Positions 51,105-61,622 of a stretch of DNA of 64,000 nt are shown one piece after another. The translations under genes and the position numbers were made by a program. Origin of the DNA: Holothuria scabra (Eukaryota; Echinodermata; Holothuroidea; Aspidochirotida; Holothuriidae); the NCBI GenBank assembly GCA_037179385.1, contig CM074187.1, positions 44,426,879 to 44,490,878 on the forward strand. Direction: 5' to 3'. Each line of letters opens with the position of its first letter. Positions within the stretch are counted from its first letter, which is position 1. Under the pieces are notes generated by a model. The model saw only the letters and a program-made list of their open reading frames with translations. It searched no databases and was not told the DNA's origin.

Positions 51105-51242
51105 AAGCTGATATTAAGAAGGACACTCGTCATAAAGAGTACTTCTTGGTGCGGGATAATGAACGTCAAAATACTTCAGCTACTCTGCATTTAGCGAATT
51201 TAGAGCTACACGGGGATCTTCAATTTCAGAATGTCGTATCAT
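51105..51242 (+). CDS. Candidate upstream exon of the WSCD-family gene
   Basis: 138 nt between a pyrimidine-rich acceptor (TTTCCTTTCTAG) and a strong donor (GTAAGTAT). Read in phase 1 it is fully open and gives DTRHKEYFLVRDNERQNTSA, then TLHLANLELHGDLQFQNVVS; the two other frames I checked contain stops or lack sense. Its length is a multiple of three and both borders are phase 1, the class typical of extracellular modules. The single base left over at its end joins in frame to every plausible acceptor of the next exon at 52632. NTS is a potential N-glycosylation site. I do not recognise the domain. It may be an extra extracellular segment of the WSCD-like protein, an exon of a different gene, or a chance frame. 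Confidence 0.45.
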
Positions 51243-51493
51243 GTAAGTATAGACGTGTGTGATTCCTTAAAATTCCTTTTCTATATCCGAAAAGAGACTA
51301 CTGATAGATAAAACAGTGATTATTCAGGGAGCTGAATTAGTGGGAATAAACTCTGATCATATCTGTGTATCCGAGTAGAATTGAACCAACCTCGTTCGTT
51401 CTTAATCTAAAAATATTTTAGCACCCCTGACCGAACCTTGCCATAGTTTTGACAAGAGTCTTGTTCGTGACCCAGTTGAGTAGATTGTTTTAA

Positions 51494-52086
51494 AGGCATA
51501 CCTTCTGGTGGCCTTTCATCTGGGTGTTGTAAGAAAAGCAAAAACATTCTATACCATTTCCTTCAAATCCTGTCCCAATACCATTTTCCTAACTCGAGAT
51601 ATCCCATTTTAAAGATTTTTTTTTGTTTTTAGGTTTCTTGTTAAAAAAATACGTCTGCTTTTCAACAAAGCAACTGGAAGTTATATAATGTGGACACATT
51701 GCTTCAAATTCCTTTTATTTTTCTTTATAATTGAACGTCCTGTTTGTCCTTGAAATTCGATACTGTTGGAATATTTGAATATCTTTTTCTACAGATCTAG
51801 CATTACCCTTCTCCATACGTGGATTATAGCCAACAATGTTGCTTAACATTGCCTGCAGCAGAATCAATATTAGAAATAAATTGAATGCAAAGTCAAATTA
51901 ATTTACCACAATTACATCACAGATTACCCATGATGCACCAGATCTCAAGAAAAATTGCATTTCTTCAAAAATCTGTATCTTCTGAACACCTTATGCGACT
52001 GAGATGCAGTATTTCACCTCCTGGAAGAGGGCATTTTTGTGCATATTTTGAAGTTAGTGAATTATTTTTGTCTTCAGAATATGCCT
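51494..52086 (-). mobile_element. TTAA-type MITE in intron, inverted partner of 46499-47076
   Basis: 593 bp with TTAA at 51490-51493 and 52087-52090, ends AGGCATACCTTCTGG and CAGAATATGCCT. Its sequence is the reverse complement of the 46.5-kb copy with moderate divergence. It lies in the intron between 51242 and 52632. Confidence 0.8.
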
Positions 52087-52208
52087 TTAAGCCTGTACAG
52101 TATACTTTACAGGATTTTTTAACACCTGAAACAATATTTTCCGCGTTTATCAAATCTGCTCTGGCTGACATTGGCGTAGCCAGAATTATTGATTGGGTTG
52201 TCAAGTTA

Positions 52209-52446
52209 GTTAGATGGAGTTTTACGGCCCTGTTTCCAACCTATTGGTGCATGTCGAGCCGGCCTCGTCCTTTTTTCAGTTGTGGCTAACTGGCTTGTTT
52301 TCCCTGTTCCATGATTGCCTATGTGGAGCATCATGCACAGCGCACGGCAGTAGCTTCCATTTTTAGAGTCTTTAGTGCGACTCGACCTGGGACCCATGCC
52401 ATCCGCGTGAGGTGGATGCTCCACCGTTAGACCAAACACGCGGTCT
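52209..52446 (-). mobile_element. tRNA-derived SINE in intron (minus)
   Basis: On the minus strand: tRNA-like head GGTCTAACGGTGGAGCATCC, GTCCCAGGTCGAGTC, then GCTACTGCCG and the tail ending in GGAAACAGGGCCGTAAAACT. Same family as 42425-42840 and 63184-63422. Confidence 0.7.
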
Positions 52447-52631
52447 GATTGGGTGGTCAAATGCAGAAAAATGCATTTGGGTCTTATTTTGAAAGCCTTA
52501 CCTCTTGTCCTTTCCTTACCAAAAAGGTCTTCTGTTCCATACAGTTTGATATCCATCTTCAAAAGGATTATATTTTAAAAATTAAGCTGCTATAAAAAGT
52601 AAGCAGAGTTGTCTCATTGTCTCTCTTCTAG

Positions 52632-52900
52632 TGAAACTAAGTAAAGATTTTCAAACCTTTTCTGATATCTTTATTCCTGGTGTTTTGAGTGTCATTCTCC
52701 CTTCAGTGTTGAATCCTTTAAAATTTATTTCAGCTTTCGGGCAGTCGTTTCAGACGTGGACGAACTTGTCAGCTCCAGGGACGTACCGAGGTTGCATACT
52801 CTTCTCTGACTCTAAGAGCAAAAAAATTAACATGGTGAAGGGAGAAGATGACAACCAATCAATGACGATTGTGAAATGTCTCAACCAATGTTATGAAAAG
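52632..52900 (+). CDS. WSCD: WSCD-family gene, exon with first half of a WSC domain
   Basis: The exon ends GTYRGCILFSDSKSKKINMV, then SMTIVKCLNQCYEK. This is the first half of a WSC domain, a Cys-rich carbohydrate-binding module: YRGC, then MT(I)xxC...C. The second half is the exon at 61082, and the two join in phase 0 to give CYEK-VHMYAGLLGGNRCYC, exactly the expected C...C....YAGL..G..C.C spacing. I chose the acceptor CTCTCTTCTAG at 52631; two later acceptors in the same exon (CCCTTCAG about 52706, TATTTCAG about 52736) keep the same phase, so the true start could be downstream. The donor is AG-GCAAGT, a GC rather than GT site. Vertebrate WSCD1/2 are Golgi type II membrane proteins with WSC domains before a sulfotransferase domain, reported to sulfate sialic acid on glycans. 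The membrane anchor is not seen here. Confidence 0.85.
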
Positions 52901-52906
52901 GCAAGT
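52901..52906 (+). promoter_or_regulatory. GC-type 5' splice site
   Basis: GCAAGT after AAAAG matches the consensus of the rare GC-AG introns (AG then GCAAGT). It gives a phase-0 join to the canonical acceptor at 61081. The nearest GT (52905) would leave a phase-1 end that does not fit the next exon. The intron is about 8.2 kb. Confidence 0.75.
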
Positions 52907-53795
52907 TAGGTAGTCAGTCGGTCGGTCGGTCTGTCAGTTCAGGGTATAATTGTGGGGTAAGATTATCTAAAAATGGTGAAACGGGAACACTTTGGCAATT
53001 CCGGGAGTCATGTAAAAACTTTCTGTAAAGTTTACTTTCACTGAAAATGCCCCAAAAGGGGAAGAATGTGTCTGTTCTAACAAAGTTTTTAGTTCGGGCA
53101 TGTGGTGCAGTATTTCTGGCGAATATTGGGAGTATTCCTAACAGTCAACAAGAATGTGACTGATGGAGACAGCATAGTCACAGGGTACACAACATGGTTT
53201 CTCATTCCCGTGGAGTAAATGCACAAATAGGGTTAGCTTGACCGATGGGCTAGCCAGTAGTAAACCACCTCTCCGTTTACTGGGAGACTCCATATCCCCT
53301 AGTTCATATCGTTGGCTTAACTCGATCGGTGCAATTCGTTTTCGGGTAAGGAATCCTGCACAGTTTTTGCCATTTAGATTTTACAAAGCCATCGATCTTA
53401 AGACGGTAATCAGGTAATCTGTTTGAGGCGAATAGAGATTGGTGACGTCCATCAGCATGACTTCCTTAGCAAGTGCATTGACCCTCTCATTGCCTTGTAT
53501 GCGCACGGGACTAGGGATCCACGGTAGCATACTGAAAAGATAAGAAGAGTCACGAGCGGAGACCTTGAGAAGTTTTTCCTTCCGCTAAACTATGAAAAAA
53601 GACATATGCAATAGCGAGGTCATTTCCAGTTTCCATTTTGGCAGGTGCGTGGATAAAATGTAAAGGTCGACATCACGACAAATACGATCAAAAGCCAAAG
53701 GCTTTTAGGTTTTAAATGGCCTCGTAGTCAAATAATTCCCCCCCCCCCCAACACACTCTTCAGATATTCGCTATCGAAATGAATGGGAACTGCAC
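52907..53795. other. Intron sequence, no further feature recognised
   Basis: Starts with a short GTCGGTCGGTCGGTC-like tandem (52912-52935). A C-tract lies at about 53739-53750. Otherwise featureless. Confidence 0.4.
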
Positions 53796-54335
53796 CAGTG
53801 GCGTAGCCAGGATGGAATTTTTTTGGGGGCCTGGTACCTCCGAGGGTCAGGCACGGTAAGGCTATCTAAGCGGAGCGTTACCATCAGTTGGCGCTGAGCG
53901 TACAAAGAAAATTTTGGGCTTTAAACCCCCCCCCCCCCGATGGCCGGAAACTGCTCTTCCCATGTGTTTTAAGCTGGATGTACCCAGCCTTGAAATACAA
54001 CTCTTATGTCTGCAACTTCTCAAATAATGAGAACAAAAAATCAGTCTTTAAAAATGGTAATACATACACTTTTTAGGGACCCCAAAACTGGGCACTCCTG
54101 ATCTGTGGCCTGGGGGATGAGACTAAAGGGAACCAGTATCTCCCTTTACCTTGGGAAAAATTGTAAATTTCAGAAGAACGTAGATCGCAAATGCGGCAAT
54201 ATTTGAATCTAAGCGGAGCACCACGATCGGTTGGCGCGGAGCGTACAAGAAAATTTTGGGCCCTAAAACCCCTCCAGATGGCCGGAAACGGCACTTCCCA
54301 CGTGTTACTGGATGTACCCAGTCGGAAATGCGACA
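53796..54335 (+). mobile_element. hAT-like element fragment with tandem ~340-bp module
   Basis: Begins CAGTGGCGTAGCCAGGATGG, the same kind of terminus as 40931-45527. Two tandem modules follow, at about 53869-53990 and 54208-54320. Each runs CTAAGCGGAGC..ATC.GTTGGCGC.GAGCGTACA, AGAAAATTTTGGGC, GATGGCCGGAAAC, GTGTT..CTGGATGTACCCAG. I found no matching right terminus, so it is probably truncated. Confidence 0.55.
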
Positions 54336-54339
54336 ATAT

Positions 54340-55180
54340 TTGAATGGATTTCAGCTTACCTAAGGCAGTACCTTACCTTTTAACAGGAAAACCCAAAGTA
54401 GTTTCGTCATCCTCTGAGAAACTTTCTTTGCGTTAGATTTCCTACTGTAGATGCAAAATGGTGCTATGTTTGGCAAAACTTTGAACTGATTATAGACCTA
54501 AGTTTTAGGATTCTCCCTTTTTGGGGAGCATGAAAAATATCAAAATATTTTTAGTTTTTGTAGAGATATTACAAATTTACAAGAGACATACATACTACCA
54601 AAGAAACAATATGCAAAATGGTGCAGTATTTGTTCATCGGTACATTACGTAGTCAAAATTAAAATACTACGAATAAATCTCTCAAAATCATTAGACCGTA
54701 AAGCAGAAGTATGGATCATGTGGGAAACACATGAAATCCGGACCTTGTGGACATTTTACGAATCCCCGGGACGCCAGTGCCAACTAGTAAAAATAGGACT
54801 TGTCGAAAAAAAAAAATCGTCCCACAGTGGCACTTGTCATGGGCAGGAGTGAGGCACAACATAGGCCTACTTGTTAAGGATGGAAGGGAAGAACTAGAAA
54901 TGTGGTTATGGAAACCGTAACCACTGTTTATGGAAGCGATTGGTAGGCTACTATGTGAAAACTTTTACTTCACTGAATGGTGTTCATCCGAATCCCAGAT
55001 ATCACAAGGAAGGAATTATAGAACTGAAAAAATCACTTCACAACAGGTCACTTAGCCTAAATAACAGAACTGTCTTGTCTCAAAGATTCAGAAGACAAAT
55101 TTACTAACACACTGACAGTCTGTATACAACGAGATATACGAGAGCAAGGCCTACACAAAGTGCACGGTATCCCATTTGAC
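54340..55180. other. Intron sequence, no further feature recognised
   Basis: AT-rich. No repeat boundary or exon that I can support. Confidence 0.4.
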
Positions 55181-55250
55181 CATGGAAGTACTACCTCGGA
55201 GCATGGAAGTGCATGGAAGTACTTCCATGCTCGGAGGTAGTACTTCCATG
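55181..55250. repeat. 70-bp near-perfect palindrome flanked by 7-bp direct repeats
   Basis: Two 30-bp arms (55181-55210 and 55221-55250), inverted with one mismatch, around a 10-bp spacer that repeats the last 10 bases of the left arm. ATTTGAC lies directly before (55174-55180) and directly after (55251-55257). The arms contain GGAAGTACTACCTCGGAGC. Such perfection implies a recent origin. Confidence 0.7.
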
Positions 55251-55597
55251 ATTTGACTGAAGAAGGCTAAGTCTTATTAATTAGGCCTAATTTGTCTACT
55301 CCTAAGGAGGCTGTGTCAGTTGTGTGTAGGGGCCGAAAACATTAACAGTGCCGCTCAAGTGGCGAACAAATTGTGTTCGAAATATTTACGCGGCTGTAAT
55401 CAAAGAGCAGGATATACTGCTCTATGGCTGTGTTTCGGCAGGACGAACAAAAGACAGCTTGCAGTTGCAATTTACAAAGCTGTCGTTTTCGATAAACACT
55501 GCTCTGCATGTACGTGAATGTGATACACATACACAGAACTCTTGTGTTGTGCATGTGAGCCTATAACAACTCCCTGTACGAATGAATCACTGCTTAA

Positions 55598-55894
55598 AGG
55601 CATATTTTCCTCATCCCAAACAGTTCCAATTCTCCCAACCTACTTACTTCTAGCCCGTCCTACATTTATCTAAAACTCATCTTCATCCAGGCACAATCCT
55701 TGTTTATTGCTTCATGGCTTGTCCCAGTGACCATACAAGTCCATAATGTGTAATCAAGACACTCTCAGTGCCCATGCTGTGTAATTTAGCTATGATGCAT
55801 TGTTTGAATGTGATGCCAATCAAAGAGTTGTACCAATTGAGAGTTTTGATATATGTATACTGAAACTGCAGTTTAGGGTGACGAATGACTGCCT
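55598..55894 (+). mobile_element. TTAA-type MITE (same family as 1073-1356)
   Basis: 297 bp, TTAA at 55594-55597 and 55895-55898. Ends are AGGCATATTTTC and a right end reading inward AGGCAGTCATTC. The interior is homologous to 1073-1356. The AGGCATATT terminus is also shared with the 46.5/51.5-kb MITEs, so these may be related families. Confidence 0.65.
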
Positions 55895-55917
55895 TTAACT
55901 TACGACATTCGTGCCTT

Positions 55918-56565
55918 TTTATAATGACATATTCTACATTTGCTCGTTATTTAGTGAAAAGTTCTTTATTCCTACCGTCCTTGCTTCGTTCTGATCTACA
56001 ATTTGTAACAAATGTATGATTCAAACGACATTCCTAATATTGAAGAACCCGGGTCAAAGAAACTGTGATACACAGCACTCGGTACTGTGTAGTTGGCCTA
56101 CGAAGGAACCACTGCTATTGCAGTGAAGGGGAAATCCCTAGATATCGTGTTTTTCATGTCAAGCTAACGTACCCTACGAAAAGGTGATAGAATAAATGCC
56201 ACATCACACCATGCAGACCAATTAACCGCCTTATCACTGACAAAAAGTATTACACACAGAGCTAGCTTTAAAAAGATAAGTTTTTTGAGGATTTTATTTT
56301 AATTTAGTTTAATAAGTTTGGATCTGCCACACCTGCTGACTGACATATTGGGATGCCTTAACTTGCGCAGATTACTTGGCCTAATTCATTCAGACGTTTT
56401 TATCATGAAATATTCTATATTTGCTCGTTATTTAGCGAAAGAACCTTTATTCCAACTGCCCTTGCTTCTTTCTAATCTACACTGTGTAAAATATGTATTA
56501 TTCAAACCACATGCATAATACTGAAGAACTTTCTCCGAAAGCCCGGGACAAAGAAACTGTCACGT
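55918..56565 (+). repeat. Direct duplication with ~478-bp offset
   Basis: 55918-56075 and 56396-56560 are diverged direct copies: TTTGCTCGTTATTTAG.GAAA, CTTTATTCC.AC.G.CCTTGC, ATT.AAAC.ACAT, GAAGAAC, CCCGGG.CAAAGAAACTGT in the same order. Confidence 0.65.
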
Positions 56566-56632
56566 GACGTGAACCCGGGTAATAGCAATATGTTTATGAA
56601 GCTTCGCTTCCATAAACATAATGATCCGAAGG

Positions 56633-57557
56633 CAGTGCCAGTAGCAGATCCAGAGGGGGGATGGGGGGTATGCATACCCCCACCAGGATGGTAAAAAATT
56701 GTATAGATAGCCAGGCTAATTATAACCTAGGTCTAATTACTTTTAAAAATACAGTGATAGTTGTAACATTATTTGATTACCGTATTTTTGTGTCATATTC
56801 TTCAATAGAATGAAAAATGTAAATTATAATGTATCTATCTTCGTTGCGTTTTCCGCCAACGGCCTTTGGTAACGCTGTTTGTGACATCGCATGTGTGTCT
56901 ATGTCAACACGTGGGGCTACGACTTACTGTCGGACAATGGGCCAATTGTTGATGCGAAGGTTATACGGGATGTTGCAGAGTGTGAAGGCGATATGAGTTG
57001 AGATATGAATAATCAGATGAGAAGAAGATTTAGTTCTGATTCAAGATAATTGGTGGTTTTATTCCGTTCGATTAAAAACCGTCAAAAAGAAAAGAATTAT
57101 TTTAATTTAACTATTTACAGATTGACGCAGGAATGGTCGTGTAAGAGTGGTCTCCAGTGTACGATTGCCCTATTTTCAGTAAATCAATCAGGCATCCGAA
57201 TGGCAGAAAGGGTCTTAAACTAACAAAGTCACATTAAAGTTTGTCGTCGAGACTTTCGTTTCATCTTCGAAGTGAAATGCAATAAACGACAGTGCAGATC
57301 GCAAACGGTAGCTAATTTAGTGAAAGTAGGCATTTTGAAGTTATAACTTGATTTCATACGTGCGCACAAAATGTGTTTTACACACATTCATCCATGTTTT
57401 TTTTAAATTTTTACACATTTTATTTATTTACTGTTTTGAAGGAAATACTTCAAAGTTTATTTCCGTTCAAACATTTTATTTTTTTCAATTACTTTATCAG
57501 GACGCAAAAAATCTGGGGGGCCTAGACCCCCAGCCCCCCGTGGCTACTACGTCACTG
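56633..57557. mobile_element. Possible hAT-like element, ends weakly matched
   Basis: The left edge CAGTGCCAGTAGCAGATCCAG with a G-rich run, and the right edge CCCCGTGGCTACTACGTCACTG, look like hAT-type termini of this genome. I could not find a convincing 8-bp duplication, so these may be ends of two different elements. Confidence 0.3.
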
Positions 57558-57599
57558 AACTGCACTGAAGCAAGGAGTTGCAACTTTCAGACTGAAGAA

Positions 57600-58525
57600 A
57601 CGTTTTACGGCCGATTGATCAAGTGATCAAAAACAGCTGCCATATTTCCGTTAGGTCTGAAAAAAGAAAGTTACGATAGCTCATTAGTGGCCGCACCAGT
57701 ATTTCAAAAGTGAGGGAGAGGGAAAACTGAGGGCACAGGAAAATGCTTGGAGCAATAATTAGTGTCTCCCAAAGCAGACTGTGGGGCATATTCCTTCATC
57801 AGTATTGATCAGTCATATCCCCACGATATGAAGTAATGGTGGCTGGTGAAGCCTTAATGGTGGACTGCATGAACAAATCGAGTCTGCTCAGCGGGGTACC
57901 AAAGCACAAGCATGGGACCACCTTAGAGCTCTGGTGGGGTTCAATGTGACCAGGCCCCCATACGTTCTGCGGGTTCTAGTACATCTGTGGATGAATAATT
58001 AGGTCTGAGCATATTTATATTTTACTTAAGCAGATTGATTCATGAACCGCCAAGGACTCCATTGGGAAAATCTTGATGAGCTCTTGGTCCAGCCGCGAAG
58101 CTGTGAGGTTGCAGCATACGGCATCTCTCTGTTTGAAAAACAAACTCCAGGGTGTGCATATTTTCCGTTGGTTCACATTGGACCAAGCCCCAGTGTAGAG
58201 CTAGAGGGAGTCCAAGAAGTACAGTCCCGAGAAGCTTTGAGGTCTTAGCAGGTCTAGGCCTATATCTCTGAGTCACGGTGAAAAAGTGTCAGAAAAAGTC
58301 TGAGAAAAAGTAGGCCTTAAGTTAGGTCTTCACTATGTTCCGTTCAGGTAGGCGTACATCTGAGTAGAAGGGGTTTGACTGTAGGGGTAAACGCCCCAGC
58401 TGGTGCCGCCACTGAGACTGAAAAGGAATGAACTTTCGCCTAGCACACTGTTGTTCGGAAACCAGTCTTCGAAATAGGCCAAAAGAAGTATTTGCCCTAC
58501 AGTTGAACGCTGAAATCCAACACGT
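57600..58525. other. Intron sequence, no further feature recognised
   Basis: Several short frames on both strands without domains. No supported feature. Confidence 0.4.
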
Positions 58526-58533
58526 CTCTTATA

Positions 58534-59561
58534 CAGTGGCGTCACCAGACTTCTGGGGGGAACTGGGGTGGCACGACAATATCGCAGGGGGCACTGCTAA
58601 ACTCCACACATGGCGCCGTAGGCGCCACCGAGAGCGAAGCGCGAGGCTCAGCGGGTGGGGTCCAGGGGCCCGCCTTAGGGCCCCTGGTGGGGTCCAGGGA
58701 CAAATCCCCGGTGCGGGTCCAGGGGCGAAGCCCCCGGAAGCTCCTGGGTTTTAGCGTGTTTGTGAGGCACTAAAGTCGCTATTTAAGTGTTCTTCTATTG
58801 GCTTAACACTGGTCTCAAAAATACCTGAAGGGTAACTTCCAGTAAGACTTTTTGTAAAAAAGTGATTCAACTACCATGAGCAGATCCGGCTGACATTTTG
58901 AAAAAGGGTGATATGAACTATTGAAAAAAGAATTTGATGAGCAGTTCAATGTGTGTCTCGGTTGGGGTCCAGGGGGCGAAGCCCCCGGAAGTTCCTGGGG
59001 TTTAAGGGGTTTTTTAGGTATTCAGATCGTTATTGACGGTTATTCTGTTGTCTTTACACTGGTCTAAAAAAACTTCCAGGGCAACTTCAATTAAGAATTT
59101 ATTTGTAACAAAACTAGTGAAATAACTTTTAAGAGCGGATCCGGCTGATATTTAGAAGAAGGAGAGCTGAACTCGAAAGAGAAAGAGAAAGCAGCTAGAT
59201 GTGATCCTCTTAAGGAAAAATGTAGGCCTATATACTCCTGCTTGAACGGTTTCCTGAGCTATGCGCCACCTTCAGTTAGCGAAGTTGGAAGTGTGCAGAA
59301 ATTTTTGAAAAACGCAACCCCTCAGACAGCCGGAAATGCATTTTCCAGGTGTTGAAAAGTATGAAAATTACTGCCTTTTCTCGTCAAAAGAAGAATCCAA
59401 TCTTAAATATTTTCATAGTCACACTGACTAAAGAAGGCATATCGTTTTTTTAAAATCTCAAATCTCATTTGGGGCGGGGGGGGCACACGGGGGGCACACG
59501 ATTTGTCAAGGGGGGGGGGGTACGTGCCCCCTGACACCCCCCCCCCTTGGTGACGCCACTG
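58534..59561. mobile_element. 1.0-kb hAT-like non-autonomous element
   Basis: Starts CAGTGGCGTCACCAGA and ends TTGGTGACGCCACTG, flanked by CTCTTATA and CCCTTTTA (6 of 8). It contains GGGTCCAGGGGCGAAGCCCC-type modules at about 58714 and 58965, each followed by CGGAAG(C/T)TCCTGGG and then by a similar ~120-bp stretch (TTTACACTGGTCT.AAAAA, GCGGATCCGGCTGA). It is internally tandem with a period of about 245-255 bp. Confidence 0.7.
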
Positions 59562-59569
59562 CCCTTTTA

Positions 59570-61081
59570 ACTAGGCCTAACATACGTTAGCACTAGCCCA
59601 CACTTTGTTCGGATAGGATAAACAGATATCAGTCAACTCTTGTTACAGGTATGGAAAAGATATTTCCCAAATTGTTCACTTAAATTTCTAAGAATCTAGC
59701 GACTTTTCTTCTGAAATTGACTGATTCAACGATTTTTAAAAAACTATCAACTGTTCCTTACCTTATACAAAAATCTGTTCCTTTACTTTACCTTATATTT
59801 CCAAAATCATTCTTGAAGTGTTGGATTTTTTCAAACTCCACACTAAGCATAATTTCGAGACACTGGAGTTGAAACTTTGAACCACGGTTGAAACTAGTTC
59901 TAGTTATGATAAAATACAATCCGTACTGCGGACAGGCTACTGTAAGTGCATTTTAAATTGGTTTGGTAGCTCTGTGGGCTGTTGTTTTTCCTTTGTGTCA
60001 CATATTTAACGGTCGACTTCTTGTTAGATGTGTGCTCCCAATCAGCTGTTTTGTTGTCACGTGATCGTCTCGAAATAAATACGGATCAGAACAAGAAGTA
60101 CCGATGCCTCCATTATTATCTCTCAAAATCCTCACGAACCCTCCGTAAAGAATGGCAATTTCTACACTTTTTATGAACTGTAAACAGTTTTTTCAGGGGT
60201 ATCATGGTATGGGCAAATTATTTAACGTAAACTCTGGCCCGATATACATACAATGATATTACCTTAGGGTTTAAAGAGAATTTTCTTGAAATATATTATT
60301 GTTTTATGACGTCGCAAGTTTCCAAAAGGGGGTTACGGAGGAATAAGCTTAGTATTGTAAGCTTCAAATGTGCTGGATTCAATGTCGAAAAGTGTGGTAC
60401 ATATATCGAAAAAACCTATCCTACGAACAGGAAAATGAAGACAAAATGCAAAATGTTCTTTACAAAACCCACTTCATAAGGCTAGGTATTTGCTAGCCAG
60501 CGGAGCAGACGAAGTCTTTTCGTTCAAGCTCATCGCTACGAAAAATAAAACAACTGAGGGGAGGCAGCTAAGGGGACTGCAGCCACAGAGGCGCTACGCA
60601 GGCTAGGTATTTTGTTAATTCGGCTCTGCGGAAGTTTTGAAAATATTCCAGTAGAATACCTGAAGTCTCGGCACATCAACTCATCATGTTCATTGTCAGA
60701 CAAATTTTGGCTAACCATATGCCCACGGAACGGTCGTCCGAGTGTTAAATTAACATATTGTACATAGCCTACGACAGTACACACTAAAAATTCCGGATGA
60801 GTTTTCATCAAATTCCGAGTCAGTATGTCATCAACTACATAAATGTGGTTAACTGAACCAGGAATTCTACACGTTAACGAAAGAACTGGTTAAAAATTAA
60901 AATAGTCATCAGGTACATGATTAAATACACAAGTTTATTGCTTAAAGAAATGGGACATTCTGGTTAAATAACCAGGATATTGTGGGTAGCGTACCGACCC
61001 GGGTTGTAGAGATAATAGACCAGAAGTTTTTGAAAGTGTATTTTTGATATAATTAAAAACAAGTATCTCCATTTACTCCAG
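59570..61081. other. Intron sequence before the second WSC exon
   Basis: No exon or repeat boundary recognised. It ends in CTCCATTTACTCCAG, the acceptor of the exon at 61082. Confidence 0.45.
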
Positions 61082-61265
61082 GTACACATGTACGCAGGTT
61101 TGCTTGGCGGTAACCGGTGCTACTGCTTCAACTTCACCGGACCAATAGGGGATAGTCTCCACTTTGTCCCAACGTCACAGTGTAGTGTTCCGTGCTCCGG
61201 AGAAACAGTTTACAATTGTGGAGGTGGAAATGATTTTTTTTCTCTCTACAGAACCAAAGTTCCAG
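61082..61265 (+). CDS. WSCD: WSCD-family gene, exon with second half of the WSC domain
   Basis: 184 nt, phase 0 at the start, one base over at the end, between acceptor TTACTCCAG and donor GTAAGTG. The product is VHMYAGLLGGNRCYCFNF, then TSQCSVPCSGETVYNCGGG, NDFFSLYRTKVP. YAGL..G..CYC and C...C.G.....CGG.....+Y are the WSC signature, with the expected Cys residues present. The leftover base plus two bases of the exon at 63557 form an Asp codon, giving LYRTKVPDSRC. Vertebrate WSCD proteins have a closely similar Y-x-T-x-V-x-D-x-R-C linker between their last WSC domain and the sulfotransferase domain, which strongly supports the join. The domain should lie in the Golgi lumen and bind carbohydrate. 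Confidence 0.92.
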
Positions 61266-61360
61266 GTAAGTGTAGACAAATCCGAATAGTAACATAAAGG
61301 TCTGATTTTATCAGGCATAAGTGGGTTCCATCACCTCTAATCTTCCACGTTCTTTGTAGA

Positions 61361-61622
61361 CTCGGCCAAGTCTCCCGTGAGTGTTCCGGGAGGAAGCTGA
61401 GAACTGTCTCTACAAAATTCCCTACTTCAACACTGATAGTACAGCATATCGCATTTTCCTTTTGTCCCATACGCCCTTTATCGGTCTTTTCATTGTATCG
61501 TTTCTCAACGAGAAGCAATACAATTAATAGATCGATGGTGGACGTATTACAAAAGGAAAATACGGTTGTGCAGAGATAGTGGTTGTCAGCTCCCGGGAAC
61601 ACTCACCAGAGACTTGGCCAAG
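61361..61622. mobile_element. Inverted-repeat (foldback) MITE in intron
   Basis: 262 bp with ~45-bp imperfect TIRs: CTCGGCCAAGTCTCCCGTGA on the left, and CTTGGCCAAGTCTCTGGTGA reading inward from the right, continuing through GTGTTCC.GGGAG and a CTGA.AAC box. I could not fix the target duplication. Confidence 0.65.

Noticed and set aside
52905..52906. GT at 52905 as the donor instead of GC at 52901
   Set aside because: It leaves a phase-1 end that cannot join the phase-0 exon at 61082, and GTTAGG is a weaker donor context.
58428..58754. 108-codon frame with RRRRHRERSARL-type sequence
   Set aside because: It crosses the left terminus of the hAT-like element at 58534, and the arginine-rich part is the GC-rich non-coding module shared with 41.4 kb.
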